A DNA stretch of 64,000 nt from an uncultured Mucilaginibacter sp. (GTDB lineage: Bacteria; Bacteroidota; Bacteroidia; Sphingobacteriales; Sphingobacteriaceae). The translations under genes and the position numbers were made by a program. Shown here piece after piece: positions 44,321 to 53,089 of the stretch. Numbering within the stretch: position 1 is the first letter of the stretch; the number at the start of each line of letters is the position of its first letter. The notes beneath the pieces are model-generated. The model did not search any database. It had not been told where the DNA came from and worked only from the letters and a program-made list of their open reading frames with translations. The stretch is taken from NCBI RefSeq assembly GCF_946481715.1, contig NZ_CAMLOV010000003.1:13104-77103 (forward strand). The letters run 5' to 3'.

Positions 44321-47077
44321 TTAATCCCTAAAATCGAACCATAATGTACCGTTTACAGGCTTGCCATCGGCGTGGTTTTTTTGGCTTTGAGGCCCCATCA
44401 CTTCTGCCGACTGGAATTTGGTACCGATAGGGCTGATAGCGCTCATAAACCCTATGCTACCATCCGGGAAGGCGGGCTCTACATTGTTGTTGCTTAGGGC
44501 GGCCTGTTCCCTTGCCGGGCGGTATAGTTGCAGGTACATATTTTTATCGCTGGTATAAACCGTAAACGGCGATTCTTTATTTTCTATAACCGCCCAGTTT
44601 ACTTCGGCATGGTAGCCTTTAAACTCGGGGTAGCCCCAGGTCTCGCCGGTTATGGCGTTGTTATAGGCTTTATGCCATACGCCAAAAGCCTGCCCCTTTA
44701 ACCGGTTCTTCCAAGCGCGGTATGGCCCGCGGCCAAGCCATTTTAGCCCGGTTACTTTTTCTTCGGGATAGTTAAAGGTGATGCCCATAAAACCCACATC
44801 GCCCTGTTGGGCGTATTGGTACTCCAGCTTAACAGGTTGCCCGGGCGTAAACACCCACTTAATATGCAGCGGAGCCGCTCCTTCGTAAGTGGCTTCTATC
44901 AGGTATTGCGCTTTATCTGCTTTAAAAGTAAACTGTTTTAAAGTAGTGTTAACACCTGCCAACACCGGTCCGCCCGATAAGGATACCGTGCCGGTTGGTT
45001 TCACTACCTTTTGGATATACCCGGTGGCCTTATCAAAATAATAACTGATGCCGTCGCATTTTATGGTTAATGAATTGTCGGTTTCGATGATCTTTATAGC
45101 TGATGCGTTTGCGGGCGTAGTTTTGCCCGGTGCCGCAGCGGGCGTATGTAGTGCCCAGGTCCAGGTAAATATTTCTTTTTTATCGGGGCCGTAGGCTGTA
45201 AGGTAAAGGGCGTCGCTTTTTTGCCAGGCAGCAGGCAGGTTGAGGTTAAGCAATCCCTTTTCGCCGGGTTGCAGGTTGGGTACCAACGGCATGCCTGTTG
45301 CCTGCACAATAGCTGCGGTACTTTTACTTTTTGCCGGTGGGAATTTTACCAGCCTCCATTTAAAGGTGCATTGTTTAAAGTTGGTGAAAGCATACCTGTT
45401 CACTACAGCTATTTTTCCGTCGAAATTTTTGCTGATAGGCTGCGGATCGATATACACCGGCGACCAGATTTCTTTAATGGTGTAAAAGCTTGCTTCTTTT
45501 TCGCGGTGCGGGCCAACAATGCCGTCGGGCGCGTGGTTGCCATCGGCATCATATGCTCCGTTTTTATCCGTACGGATGATGGCTTCATCCAAAAACGCCC
45601 AGATAAACCCGCCCGCCCCATGCGGGTGCTTCATCATAGCACCCCAAAAATCATCCAGCGCAGCGCCGGCGCCGCCATCGTATAAGCCGTGCATAAACTC
45701 GGTAGGGAAAAATACTTCCTGCCCGGTGGCCGCTGCTTTTGCCATATAATTATAATCGGGGTAATGCTTGGTGTCGGTACCGTTAAATTTTTCCCAGGGG
45801 TGCAGCACGGTGCGTTTTTGTGGGTCGTAAAGGGCGTAATCGTTATCCAGCCCGCGGTTCCAGCCGCCCTCGTTGCCGTTATCCCAAAAAATAACCGAGG
45901 GGTGGTTTACATCGCGCAGCACCAGCTCTTTTACCAGTTTATGCCCTACTATCGTATCGTATTTGGCCTGCCAGCCGGTTAGCTCATCCAGCACATAAAG
46001 CCCCAGGGAATCGCAAACATCTAAAAACTCATGGTCGGGCGGGTAGTGCGACATGCGGACCGCGTTGTTATTCATCTCCTTCATCAGCTTTGCATCCATC
46101 AGGTGGATGGCTTTGCTCAGCGTGCGCCCGGTTTCGGGCCAAAAACTGTGGCGGTTAGTACCTTTTAATATTACACGCGCACCGTTTACGTACAAACCAT
46201 CATTCGCCCGCACTTCCACCGTGCGGAAGCCAAATTTTTGTTTGACGCGGTGGATAATGCCCCTGCTATTTTTAATAGTTACCGCAACCTGGTACAGGTT
46301 AGGGAACTCGGCGCTCCACAAGGCGGGCTTGCTAAAATAGCCTTTCAACTGTAGGCTGTCGGCAGCGGCATCTGCTCTTGCCTGCATGGGCGCACCAACA
46401 TTTTGCCCCTTTAGAGTTTGCACCTGTGCGGTAATAGTTTCATCGCCTTTTAAATTCCTGGCAAAACCATTCAGCAAAAACGAGCCATCAGCCTTAGCAT
46501 CAATTGATGTCCTGTCGATAAAGGTTTCGGGCACCACCTCCAAATAAACGGGACGGTAAATACCACCAAGTACCCAAAAATCGCTGTTGCGGCGTTCGGC
46601 GTCGTTTACAGATGAATTTGCCGAAGTTTTATCAACCCTAACTTCTAATAAATTTTTGCCGTTGGGTTTAAGCAAAGCGGATATATCGTATTTAAATCGG
46701 TAAAAAGCACCCTGGTGCACCGGCCCGGCCTGTTTGCCGTTTACCATCACTTTGGCATCCGTCATCACCCCCTCAAAAACAATAAACACCTTTTTGCCGG
46801 CACCGCCCGGCGAAGCAAATTCATATTTATATAGGCCTTGCTCGTTTGCCTTTACCTTATCGTGCCCATAATTATAAGTTCCGAAGCCTTGTTGCTCCCA
46901 GTTTGATGGTACTGCAATTTTTGTCCAGCTGCCGCTTTTGCGGCCTTCGGTGCAATAAAAATCCCATTGCACGGTGTGGTCCTTATCTATCCCCGAGAGG
47001 TATTTGATAACCGTTTCCTGCGAAAAAGCATTAAGGCATACCGGCAGTAATAATAGTTGCAGCAATATTTTTTTCAT
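44321..47077 (-). CDS. Glycoside hydrolase family 2 enzyme (beta-galactosidase-like)
   Basis: 918 residues. Signal peptide (about 1-19, LNAFSQ), sugar-binding jelly-roll domain (about 35-185, with VPSNWEQQGFGTYNY and LYKYEF), immunoglobulin-like domain (about 190-285), then the GH2 TIM barrel: FGFRTVEVRANDGLYVNGARVILKGTNRH, acid/base E403 in GNEGG, nucleophile E460 in PTEFMHG, and a C-terminal domain with GRGPYRAWKNRLKG resembling the beta-galactosidase small chain. It would hydrolyse a beta-linked galactoside or related sugar in the periplasm. It is monocistronic here, divergent from the sigma-factor gene. Confidence 0.92.
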   Translation of the reverse strand: MKKILLQLLLLPVCLNAFSQETVIKYLSGIDKDHTVQWDFYCTEGRKSGSWTKIAVPSNWEQQGFGTYNYGHDKVKANEQGLYKYEFASPGGAGKKVFIVFEGVMTDAKVMVNGKQAGPVHQGAFYRFKYDISALLKPNGKNLLEVRVDKTSANSSVNDAERRNSDFWVLGGIYRPVYLEVVPETFIDRTSIDAKADGSFLLNGFARNLKGDETITAQVQTLKGQNVGAPMQARADAAADSLQLKGYFSKPALWSAEFPNLYQVAVTIKNSRGIIHRVKQKFGFRTVEVRANDGLYVNGARVILKGTNRHSFWPETGRTLSKAIHLMDAKLMKEMNNNAVRMSHYPPDHEFLDVCDSLGLYVLDELTGWQAKYDTIVGHKLVKELVLRDVNHPSVIFWDNGNEGGWNRGLDNDYALYDPQKRTVLHPWEKFNGTDTKHYPDYNYMAKAAATGQEVFFPTEFMHGLYDGGAGAALDDFWGAMMKHPHGAGGFIWAFLDEAIIRTDKNGAYDADGNHAPDGIVGPHREKEASFYTIKEIWSPVYIDPQPISKNFDGKIAVVNRYAFTNFKQCTFKWRLVKFPPAKSKSTAAIVQATGMPLVPNLQPGEKGLLNLNLPAAWQKSDALYLTAYGPDKKEIFTWTWALHTPAAAPGKTTPANASAIKIIETDNSLTIKCDGISYYFDKATGYIQKVVKPTGTVSLSGGPVLAGVNTTLKQFTFKADKAQYLIEATYEGAAPLHIKWVFTPGQPVKLEYQYAQQGDVGFMGITFNYPEEKVTGLKWLGRGPYRAWKNRLKGQAFGVWHKAYNNAITGETWGYPEFKGYHAEVNWAVIENKESPFTVYTSDKNMYLQLYRPAREQAALSNNNVEPAFPDGSIGFMSAISPIGTKFQSAEVMGPQSQKNHADGKPVNGTLWFDFRD

Positions 47078-47660
47078 AACTCTTTATTAAACGTACTATT
47101 TGTTTATCGGCATAAACTAAACAAGGTTAATTACTCTTCCTCATTTAAGAAAGTATCCCCTAAATTAAAATTACGCAATCGTTGTCATATGGGGATGCAA
47201 AGCAACATAGCTAATTGTATTCCACGGCAGCATCGCCCGGGGATATTCTAAAGCACCCTTAACAATAGGTTAATTTTAACCATTTTTACGGCTAAAGTTA
47301 ACCTAAAATTTATCATAACTTGCGTGTCGTGTTATACGTACAACAAAAATACGCTATCCGTTCTGTGGCTATATCCGTTTTTAATAGATGTTACATCGCG
47401 CTTTTACCGGCCGCCTGGTGCCGGCAGAATGCCAAGGTACTTCCGTGTTAAATATGCTCAGGCGGGCGTTTTTTAAAATGAGTGTGTTTTTTACAATTAT
47501 TTTTTATTTAGGGCTTGTATCTAAAAAAAAACTTATAGATTAGTATATTAAAACCAACACGGCTAACCGTGCCATTATAAACTTTTGCTCTTCGCGGTGT
47601 TAAATAACTGTTTGCATAAAGGAAGCATTTATAAAATATTTAAGGATTTTTTTTAACTAA
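47078..47660. other. 583-base divergent intergenic region
   Basis: Lies between the GH2 gene (-) and the ECF sigma gene (+), AT-rich, no gene seen. Inverted repeats: GGTTAA-TT-TTAACC at 47268-47281, with a further TTAACCT at 47298-47304 that can also pair with AGGTTAA at 47267-47273; and a near-palindrome GTTATACGTACAAC at about 47331-47344. These are possible operator sites for the sigma operon or GH2. No confident TAnnTTTG promoter was found. Confidence 0.45.
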
Positions 47661-48287
47661 ATGATTAGCCTTATTACCCCCAGCATACCTACAGATGTGT
47701 CGGTGCCACAGCCCGATGATGCATTTTTATTGAGGCAGGTAGGTTGCAGTTGCGAACGGTCTTTTAATGCGCTTTTTTCGAAGTATTGGGAAAAAGCGTA
47801 TTCAGACGCATTTAAACGGCTAAAGGATGCCGACCTCGCGAAGGACGTTGTTCAGGAAGTGTTTATGCATATTTGGGAAAAGCGCGAAACGTCGCATATC
47901 CTGAATTTGCCCGCCTACCTCAATGTCGCCGTTAGAAACAAGGTGTTTAAACAGGTAGAGAAGCAAACATTGCACAATCCTTTTTTTGAGGAGCTGGAAA
48001 ATATCCCTTCTAAACATTCCAACGCGGATGAAAACCTGCTATGGAAGGAATTTTTTGATTCGTACGAGGTGTTGGTGAAAAGCCTTCCGGCCAGCCGGCA
48101 AACCATTTTCCGCCTGCATTACCAGGAAGATTTAAGCACAAAGGCAATTGCGGCGGAGTTGGGTATTTCGCGGAAGACGGTTCAAAATCAGTTAGGGAAG
48201 GTAATGAAAAAGTTAAAAGTATCGTTGCTGCCTTTGTTGCCGCTACTCCTGTTTTTTTTAAAATTGGAGTCAATACCTTTTATTTAA
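47661..48287 (+). CDS. ECF RNA polymerase sigma factor (FecI-like)
   Basis: 208-residue ECF sigma factor. Region 2 is at about residues 30-95 (FNALFSKYWEKAYSDAFKRLKDADLAKDVVQEVFMHIWEKRE) and region 4 at about 135-190 (LPASRQTIFRLHYQEDLSTKAIAAELGISRKTVQNQLGKVMKKLK, with a clear helix-turn-helix). It is followed by an unusually hydrophobic C-terminal tail (residues about 188-208, LLPLLPLLLFFLKLE). With the FecR and STN-SusC genes downstream it forms the standard cell-surface signalling cascade that switches on nutrient uptake. A 195-base gap precedes fecR. Confidence 0.94.
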   Translation: MISLITPSIPTDVSVPQPDDAFLLRQVGCSCERSFNALFSKYWEKAYSDAFKRLKDADLAKDVVQEVFMHIWEKRETSHILNLPAYLNVAVRNKVFKQVEKQTLHNPFFEELENIPSKHSNADENLLWKEFFDSYEVLVKSLPASRQTIFRLHYQEDLSTKAIAAELGISRKTVQNQLGKVMKKLKVSLLPLLPLLLFFLKLESIPFI

Positions 48288-48482
48288 ACTATTTCAAAAA
48301 ATAGGCCATAGGTATCAGGCCAATAGCTATCTATTACACCGCATAAGCATACTACCGTAACTATAGCACAATTCCTTCTTTCTTATTTGTTGTTGAAAGC
48401 GGGACAAAAAAAATTTCAAAAAGCGGTGGGACTTTATTGCTTTTTTGGGTCATGCATATAACCAATTGCTCAAACTGTTTAA

Positions 48483-49457
48483 ATGGAAAAAAAATATTTT
48501 CTCGAATTGTTGGCGAAGCACCGTAAAGGATTAGCAACTGCGGAGGAAAAACAGTTTTTAATAAAATTCTATGATGCTTTTGCGTCCGAACGGGATGTAA
48601 TAGGCCTGATGGGCGATGATGAGAAACAACAGTTAAAACAGGATATTCAAAACGCAATATGGGGCAGGATTCTGCAGCAATCGGAGAAAAACGTGGTAGC
48701 ATTAAAACCCTGGTATTTGCGCAAGGTTGCGGCGGCGATGTTTCTGATGGTTTGTGCTGCCAGTATATGGTACCTTTCTGCTAACCGGCATCCACAGGCT
48801 AAAGTTGAAGCACAAGCAAAAAAACTGCAACCGGCCAATATTTACGTTGTGTTAAAGGATGGAAGCACGGTAATTTTGAGCCATGGGAGCAAACTTACTT
48901 ACGCACCAGATTTTGCGAAACGCGAGGTATTCCTTTCCGGGCAAGCTTACTTTGATATTAAACACGATTCGTCCCGGCCGTTTGTAGTACATACCGGCAA
49001 TGTTTTTACCACTGTTTTGGGTACTGCTTTTAATATTAAAGCACTGCCCGGCGAAAAAGTTATTACAGTAACCGTAACCAGGGGCAAGGTAAAAGTAAGT
49101 GATGAGCGTAAACTGATAGGCGTAATTGTGCCAAATCAGCAAATTATTTACAACACAAGTGTTGCAAGCGCAACCAAAACCCATATAACAGCAGCTACTT
49201 TTACCGACTGGACAACCAAAAGTAACCTTTATTTAGAAGATGTTACTGTTGCCGAAGCTGCCAAATTGTTTGAGGAGCGGTTTAAAGTGAAGATTGTATT
49301 TGGCGATGATAGTATTAAAAATAAACACTTTACTACTTCTTTTGATAACGCGGTGAGCCTCGACAAGGCCTTGATAAGCATCTGTGCTTTTAACGATGCT
49401 ACATATACCTATGATAAAGAACACACACTTATAACCATAAACTCAAAAACCAATTAA
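48483..49457 (+). CDS. FecR-type anti-sigma factor
   Basis: 324 residues. Cytoplasmic N-terminal part (1-78, sigma-binding), single membrane helix (about 80-98, AAAMFLMVCAASIWYLSA), periplasmic FecR domain (about 115-215, with VVLKDGSTVILSHGSKLTYAPDF and FDIKHDSSRPFVVHTGN), and a DUF4974-type C-terminal domain (about 250-320, LYLEDVTVAEAAKLFEERFKVKI). It holds the ECF sigma inactive until the STN domain of the downstream SusC signals ligand occupancy. Confidence 0.94.
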   Translation: MEKKYFLELLAKHRKGLATAEEKQFLIKFYDAFASERDVIGLMGDDEKQQLKQDIQNAIWGRILQQSEKNVVALKPWYLRKVAAAMFLMVCAASIWYLSANRHPQAKVEAQAKKLQPANIYVVLKDGSTVILSHGSKLTYAPDFAKREVFLSGQAYFDIKHDSSRPFVVHTGNVFTTVLGTAFNIKALPGEKVITVTVTRGKVKVSDERKLIGVIVPNQQIIYNTSVASATKTHITAATFTDWTTKSNLYLEDVTVAEAAKLFEERFKVKIVFGDDSIKNKHFTTSFDNAVSLDKALISICAFNDATYTYDKEHTLITINSKTN

Positions 49458-49471
49458 CTAAATCCTCAAAT

Positions 49472-49537
49472 ATGAAGAAAATTTATCTAAACTATCCGTC
49501 CGGCCGTATTCTGAAGAGCGCCTCACTAACTCTTTAG
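49472..49537 (+). CDS. 21-codon mini-ORF upstream of STN-SusC
   Basis: Starts 14 bases after the fecR stop with an ATG and a basic N terminus (MKKIYLNYPSGR), and ends at TAG 49535-49537, just before a terminator-like hairpin. It could be a leader peptide, or a relic of a SusC N terminus, since similar basic starts are found in receptor genes. Expression is not shown. Confidence 0.3.
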   Translation: MKKIYLNYPSGRILKSASLTL

Positions 49538-49546
49538 CATAAAAAA

Positions 49547-49594
49547 CCCGCAGAATATTTCCCCAGGGGAAATGTACTCCGCGGGCCTGTTTTG
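49547..49594 (+). terminator. Hairpin between FecR and STN-SusC
   Basis: Outer stem CCCGC/GCGGG (49547-49551 with 49581-49585) and inner 8-bp stem (49557-49564 with 49566-49573, one-base loop), preceded by AAAAAA and followed by CCTGTTTT. It would end or attenuate the sigma/fecR transcript before the transporter gene. Confidence 0.6.
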
Positions 49595-49603
49595 CCATCG
49601 ACT

Positions 49604-49615
49604 GCAATCGATTGC
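49604..49615. promoter_or_regulatory. 12-bp perfect palindrome upstream of STN-SusC
   Basis: GCAATCGATTGC lies 64 bases before the SusC ATG and just after the FecR-side hairpin. A symmetric site in this position could be an operator or part of the promoter region. No consensus match is claimed. Confidence 0.3.
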
Positions 49616-49678
49616 TGAACATGTGTTTTAAATTTTTAAATCAATCCAGACATTAATCACTTAAAACGAATTAAAATT

Positions 49679-52600
49679 ATGAATTTTTCTACAATTTATG
49701 CGCACCTGCGGCATTTTGTCCAGTTTATGCTCAGGTTGTGCTTGCCACCAAATCCCAATTTTAAACTAATTATGAGAACAGGGATAGTTACCGCATTTGT
49801 GTTCATCACCTCAATTCCGGTTTTCTCGGCCACCACGGCCAAGAGCCAGGTGGTTGAGAAGGTAGAAGTGAACATCTCGCTCAAAAACGAATCGCTGGTG
49901 AAAGCCTTCCGGAAAATTGAAGCGCAAAGCCCGTTTCATTTTATGTACCGTAACGAAGATGTTAAGGGCGTCCGCAATTTAGAAGTGCCGGCCGGAACCC
50001 AGTCGGTTGCAGCGTTGCTGAAAACCGTACTTGCAAACACCTCGCTTATTTTTCAGCAAATAGACAATCAGATATTGATAACCCGCGCAGGTACGGACAG
50101 CGCCACAGGAGAAACCCCGGGGAGCAGCATTATCGGTGGATTTAGGCAGGTAGCCACAGGCGGTGTAAAAGGTATCGTTACCGATACGAAAGGTAACACA
50201 CTGCCTGGCGTAACTGTTAGCCTCACCGGGGCAGCTTCGCTTGCCAAAGTTACCGATATTTCTGGTGCTTACAGTTTTACTAACCTGCCTGTGGGCAACT
50301 ATACCATCAGCTTTACGTTTGTAGGGTTCACTACCCTGTCTAAACCTGTTGTGCTGGCTGATGGGCAGGTGGCTACTGTAAATGCCGTACTAACCGAAAG
50401 TACCAACAGCCTTGATGAGGTAGTTGTAGTAGGTTATGGTACACAAAAGAAAAGAGAGGTAACCAGTGCCATTACCACAGTAAATGCCGAACAGTTTAAC
50501 AAAGGCAACATCAGCGATGTAGCTCAGTTGCTACAAGGTAAAGTGCCCGGTTTATCCATTGCACGCCCGGGTGGCGATCCAAACGGTGGTTTTGCTATCC
50601 GCTTAAGGGGTTTATCAACCCTGGGTGCAAATACGCAGCCACTGGTAGTATTAGATGGCCAGGTAGGTGCCGACATCAACACCGTTGACCCTAACGATAT
50701 CAAAAGCATTGATGTACTGAAAGATGGTTCTGCCGCTGCTATTTACGGAACGCGTGGTTCTGCAGGCGTAATCATCATCACTACCAAGTCGGGCAAAAAA
50801 GGCACCTCTAAACTCACCTACAACGTATCCGGAACCAGTGAAACACCTGCGAGATTTACTAAGCACATGAATGCTGCGGAATTTAAGGCACTTGGTAAAG
50901 GAACGGATTTTGGCGCAAATACCGACTGGAACAAAGAGATTACCCGTACAGCTTATTCGCATGTGCATAACCTTGGTTTCTCCGGCGGGGATGAACGTAC
51001 CACGTATAATGCCTCCTTTAACTACCGTAATACCCAAGGCGTTGCAATTACCACGGGTTTTCAGCAGCTTAACGGGCGTTTAAATATAGCCCACAAAGCG
51101 CTGAATGACAAATTGGTATTCAATTTAAACATCAACACAACAAGCCGAAACTCGCAGTTCGGGTTCTCGGATGCGTTTAAATATGCCACTATTTTTAACC
51201 CAACAGCACCTGTTTACTCAAAGGACCCGCTTTATGACCTTACCGGTGGCGGCTACTTCGAATCGAACTTTGTTGATTATTCTAACCCGGTTGCTATGCT
51301 GAAACAGAACACCAACGAAGCAACCAACAAGAAATTCAATATAGGTGGAACAGTAAGCTATGAAATATTGAAGAACCTGAAATTTTCAACACAGTTTTAC
51401 AAACAAACCACCAGCAACTACCGCTCTATGTATTCGCCAACTGATGCGTTTATTTCAAGGGGCTTCCCATTGGGCAGCGGCTTTGGGCGGTCGGGTATTT
51501 CGGCCAAGTATGACGATGAAGCGGAGAATATTTTATACGAGAATACTTTATCCTACGAAAAAGCGATTAAAAAATTCGAGCTTTCGGCCATCGCCGGATA
51601 TTCTTACCAGGATTTTAAGTACACTGGTTTTGATGCCCAGGGCGGTAACTTTGTAACCGATGCGTCGGGCCAAAATTTTGCCGCAGCGCTTGATTTTAAG
51701 AACGGTATAGGTGTAGTAGAAAGCTATAAAAATGGAAACAGGCTTATTTCTTTCTTTGGCCGTGTAAAAGTAAATTATGATAACATTGCGTTCCTTTCTG
51801 CCAGTTTAAGGCGTGATGGTTCTACCGAGTTTGGCGAGAACAACAAATGGGGGCTATTCCCGGCTGTAAGCGCTGGTTTGGATATCAGTAAGATTGTTGA
51901 TATATCTTTTGTTAACAACTTAAAATTAAGAGGTAGCTATGGTGTTACCGGTGCATTGCCACCATTCCCATACCTTTCGTTAACCACGCTAAGTAACAGC
52001 GGTGGTACTTATTACGGTGGCGGCGGTAATTACTTTAGCACCTATGCCGGTACACGTAACCCTAACCCCAACCTGAAATGGGAGAAAAAAGCGGAAACAG
52101 ATATAGGTTTGGATTTCACATTATTCGACAGCAGGCTAACCGGTTCGATAGATTACTTCAACCGTAAAACAAACGACTTGATCTTTAACGTAACCGTGCC
52201 ATCTCCACCTGCTCTGTTTAACAATACCTGGTTAAACATTGGCGAACTAAGCAACTCCGGTGTCGAGGTGGCCTTGAGTTATGAAGCAATACGGGGGAAA
52301 GACTTTACCTGGACAATAGGCGGAAACGTTTCCAGCTACCATGTAGTGTTAACAAAACTGATCGACGCGCTGAAAGGCTCTTACGTGGGTGCAACTAACC
52401 TGGGTACACCGGGCCAGGAAGCAACACAGCTAACCCGCGCAGTTGCAGGCCAACCCATTGGTTTATTATATGGGCCTAAATATGTTGGCGTTGATGCAAA
52501 TGGGGTGTACCAATATGATGATGGTAAAGGGGGCACAATTGGCTTGGCCGATGCTCCGCGCCAGATTATTGGCAACGGTTTGCCTAAATACGAGTTTGGC

Positions 52601-53053
52601 ATCACCAATAATTTCAAATACAAACAGTTCGACCTTAGTTTCTTCCTGCGCTCTTCCATGGGGCACCAGCTGATCAATACGTTCCGTGCGTTTTACGAAA
52701 ACCCTAACGTGGCAACCAGTTACAACATCGTAAACACCAAGTTTTTTGATCCGAAAGTAACAGACGGGGCAGCATACAGCAGCTACGACGTAGAGAAGGC
52801 TTCGTTCCTAAAATTAGATAACGCTACGTTTGGTTATACCTTTAAAATCGGAAAATCAACCAAACCAGGAATGATCAGCAGTTTAAGAGCTTTCGTTTCG
52901 GGCCAAAACCTGTTTACAATTACCAACTATACCGGTGTTGATCCGGAGGTAAGGTATGCCGATTCTGGAAACGTACTGGCACCAGGTATCGACAGGAGGG
53001 AAACATGGGTTTACACCAGGTCGTTCACATTGGGCGTAAACATTGGCTTTTAA
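49679..53053 (+). CDS. SusC/RagA-type TonB-dependent transducer with STN domain (pair 3)
   Basis: 1124 residues. A long N-terminal leader ends in a hydrophobic signal segment (about 35-55, TAFVFITSIPVFSATTAKSQ; an internal ATG at codon 32 is an alternative start). Then an STN signalling domain (about 60-140, VEVNISLKNESLVKAFRKIEAQ to ILITR), CarboxypepD_reg-like domain (about 160-240, NTLPGVTVSLTGAAS), SusC signature LDEVVVVGYGTQ, plug with SIDVLKDGSAAAIYGTRGSAGVIIITT, and a barrel ending FTLGVNIGF. The STN domain marks it as the signal transducer for the FecR/ECF pair upstream, so uptake and its own expression are coupled to substrate binding. Confidence 0.95.
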   Translation: MNFSTIYAHLRHFVQFMLRLCLPPNPNFKLIMRTGIVTAFVFITSIPVFSATTAKSQVVEKVEVNISLKNESLVKAFRKIEAQSPFHFMYRNEDVKGVRNLEVPAGTQSVAALLKTVLANTSLIFQQIDNQILITRAGTDSATGETPGSSIIGGFRQVATGGVKGIVTDTKGNTLPGVTVSLTGAASLAKVTDISGAYSFTNLPVGNYTISFTFVGFTTLSKPVVLADGQVATVNAVLTESTNSLDEVVVVGYGTQKKREVTSAITTVNAEQFNKGNISDVAQLLQGKVPGLSIARPGGDPNGGFAIRLRGLSTLGANTQPLVVLDGQVGADINTVDPNDIKSIDVLKDGSAAAIYGTRGSAGVIIITTKSGKKGTSKLTYNVSGTSETPARFTKHMNAAEFKALGKGTDFGANTDWNKEITRTAYSHVHNLGFSGGDERTTYNASFNYRNTQGVAITTGFQQLNGRLNIAHKALNDKLVFNLNINTTSRNSQFGFSDAFKYATIFNPTAPVYSKDPLYDLTGGGYFESNFVDYSNPVAMLKQNTNEATNKKFNIGGTVSYEILKNLKFSTQFYKQTTSNYRSMYSPTDAFISRGFPLGSGFGRSGISAKYDDEAENILYENTLSYEKAIKKFELSAIAGYSYQDFKYTGFDAQGGNFVTDASGQNFAAALDFKNGIGVVESYKNGNRLISFFGRVKVNYDNIAFLSASLRRDGSTEFGENNKWGLFPAVSAGLDISKIVDISFVNNLKLRGSYGVTGALPPFPYLSLTTLSNSGGTYYGGGGNYFSTYAGTRNPNPNLKWEKKAETDIGLDFTLFDSRLTGSIDYFNRKTNDLIFNVTVPSPPALFNNTWLNIGELSNSGVEVALSYEAIRGKDFTWTIGGNVSSYHVVLTKLIDALKGSYVGATNLGTPGQEATQLTRAVAGQPIGLLYGPKYVGVDANGVYQYDDGKGGTIGLADAPRQIIGNGLPKYEFGITNNFKYKQFDLSFFLRSSMGHQLINTFRAFYENPNVATSYNIVNTKFFDPKVTDGAAYSSYDVEKASFLKLDNATFGYTFKIGKSTKPGMISSLRAFVSGQNLFTITNYTGVDPEVRYADSGNVLAPGIDRRETWVYTRSFTLGVNIGF

Positions 53054-53089
53054 TAATATTAAGTTTTTAATTTAAAATATTAGCGAATT

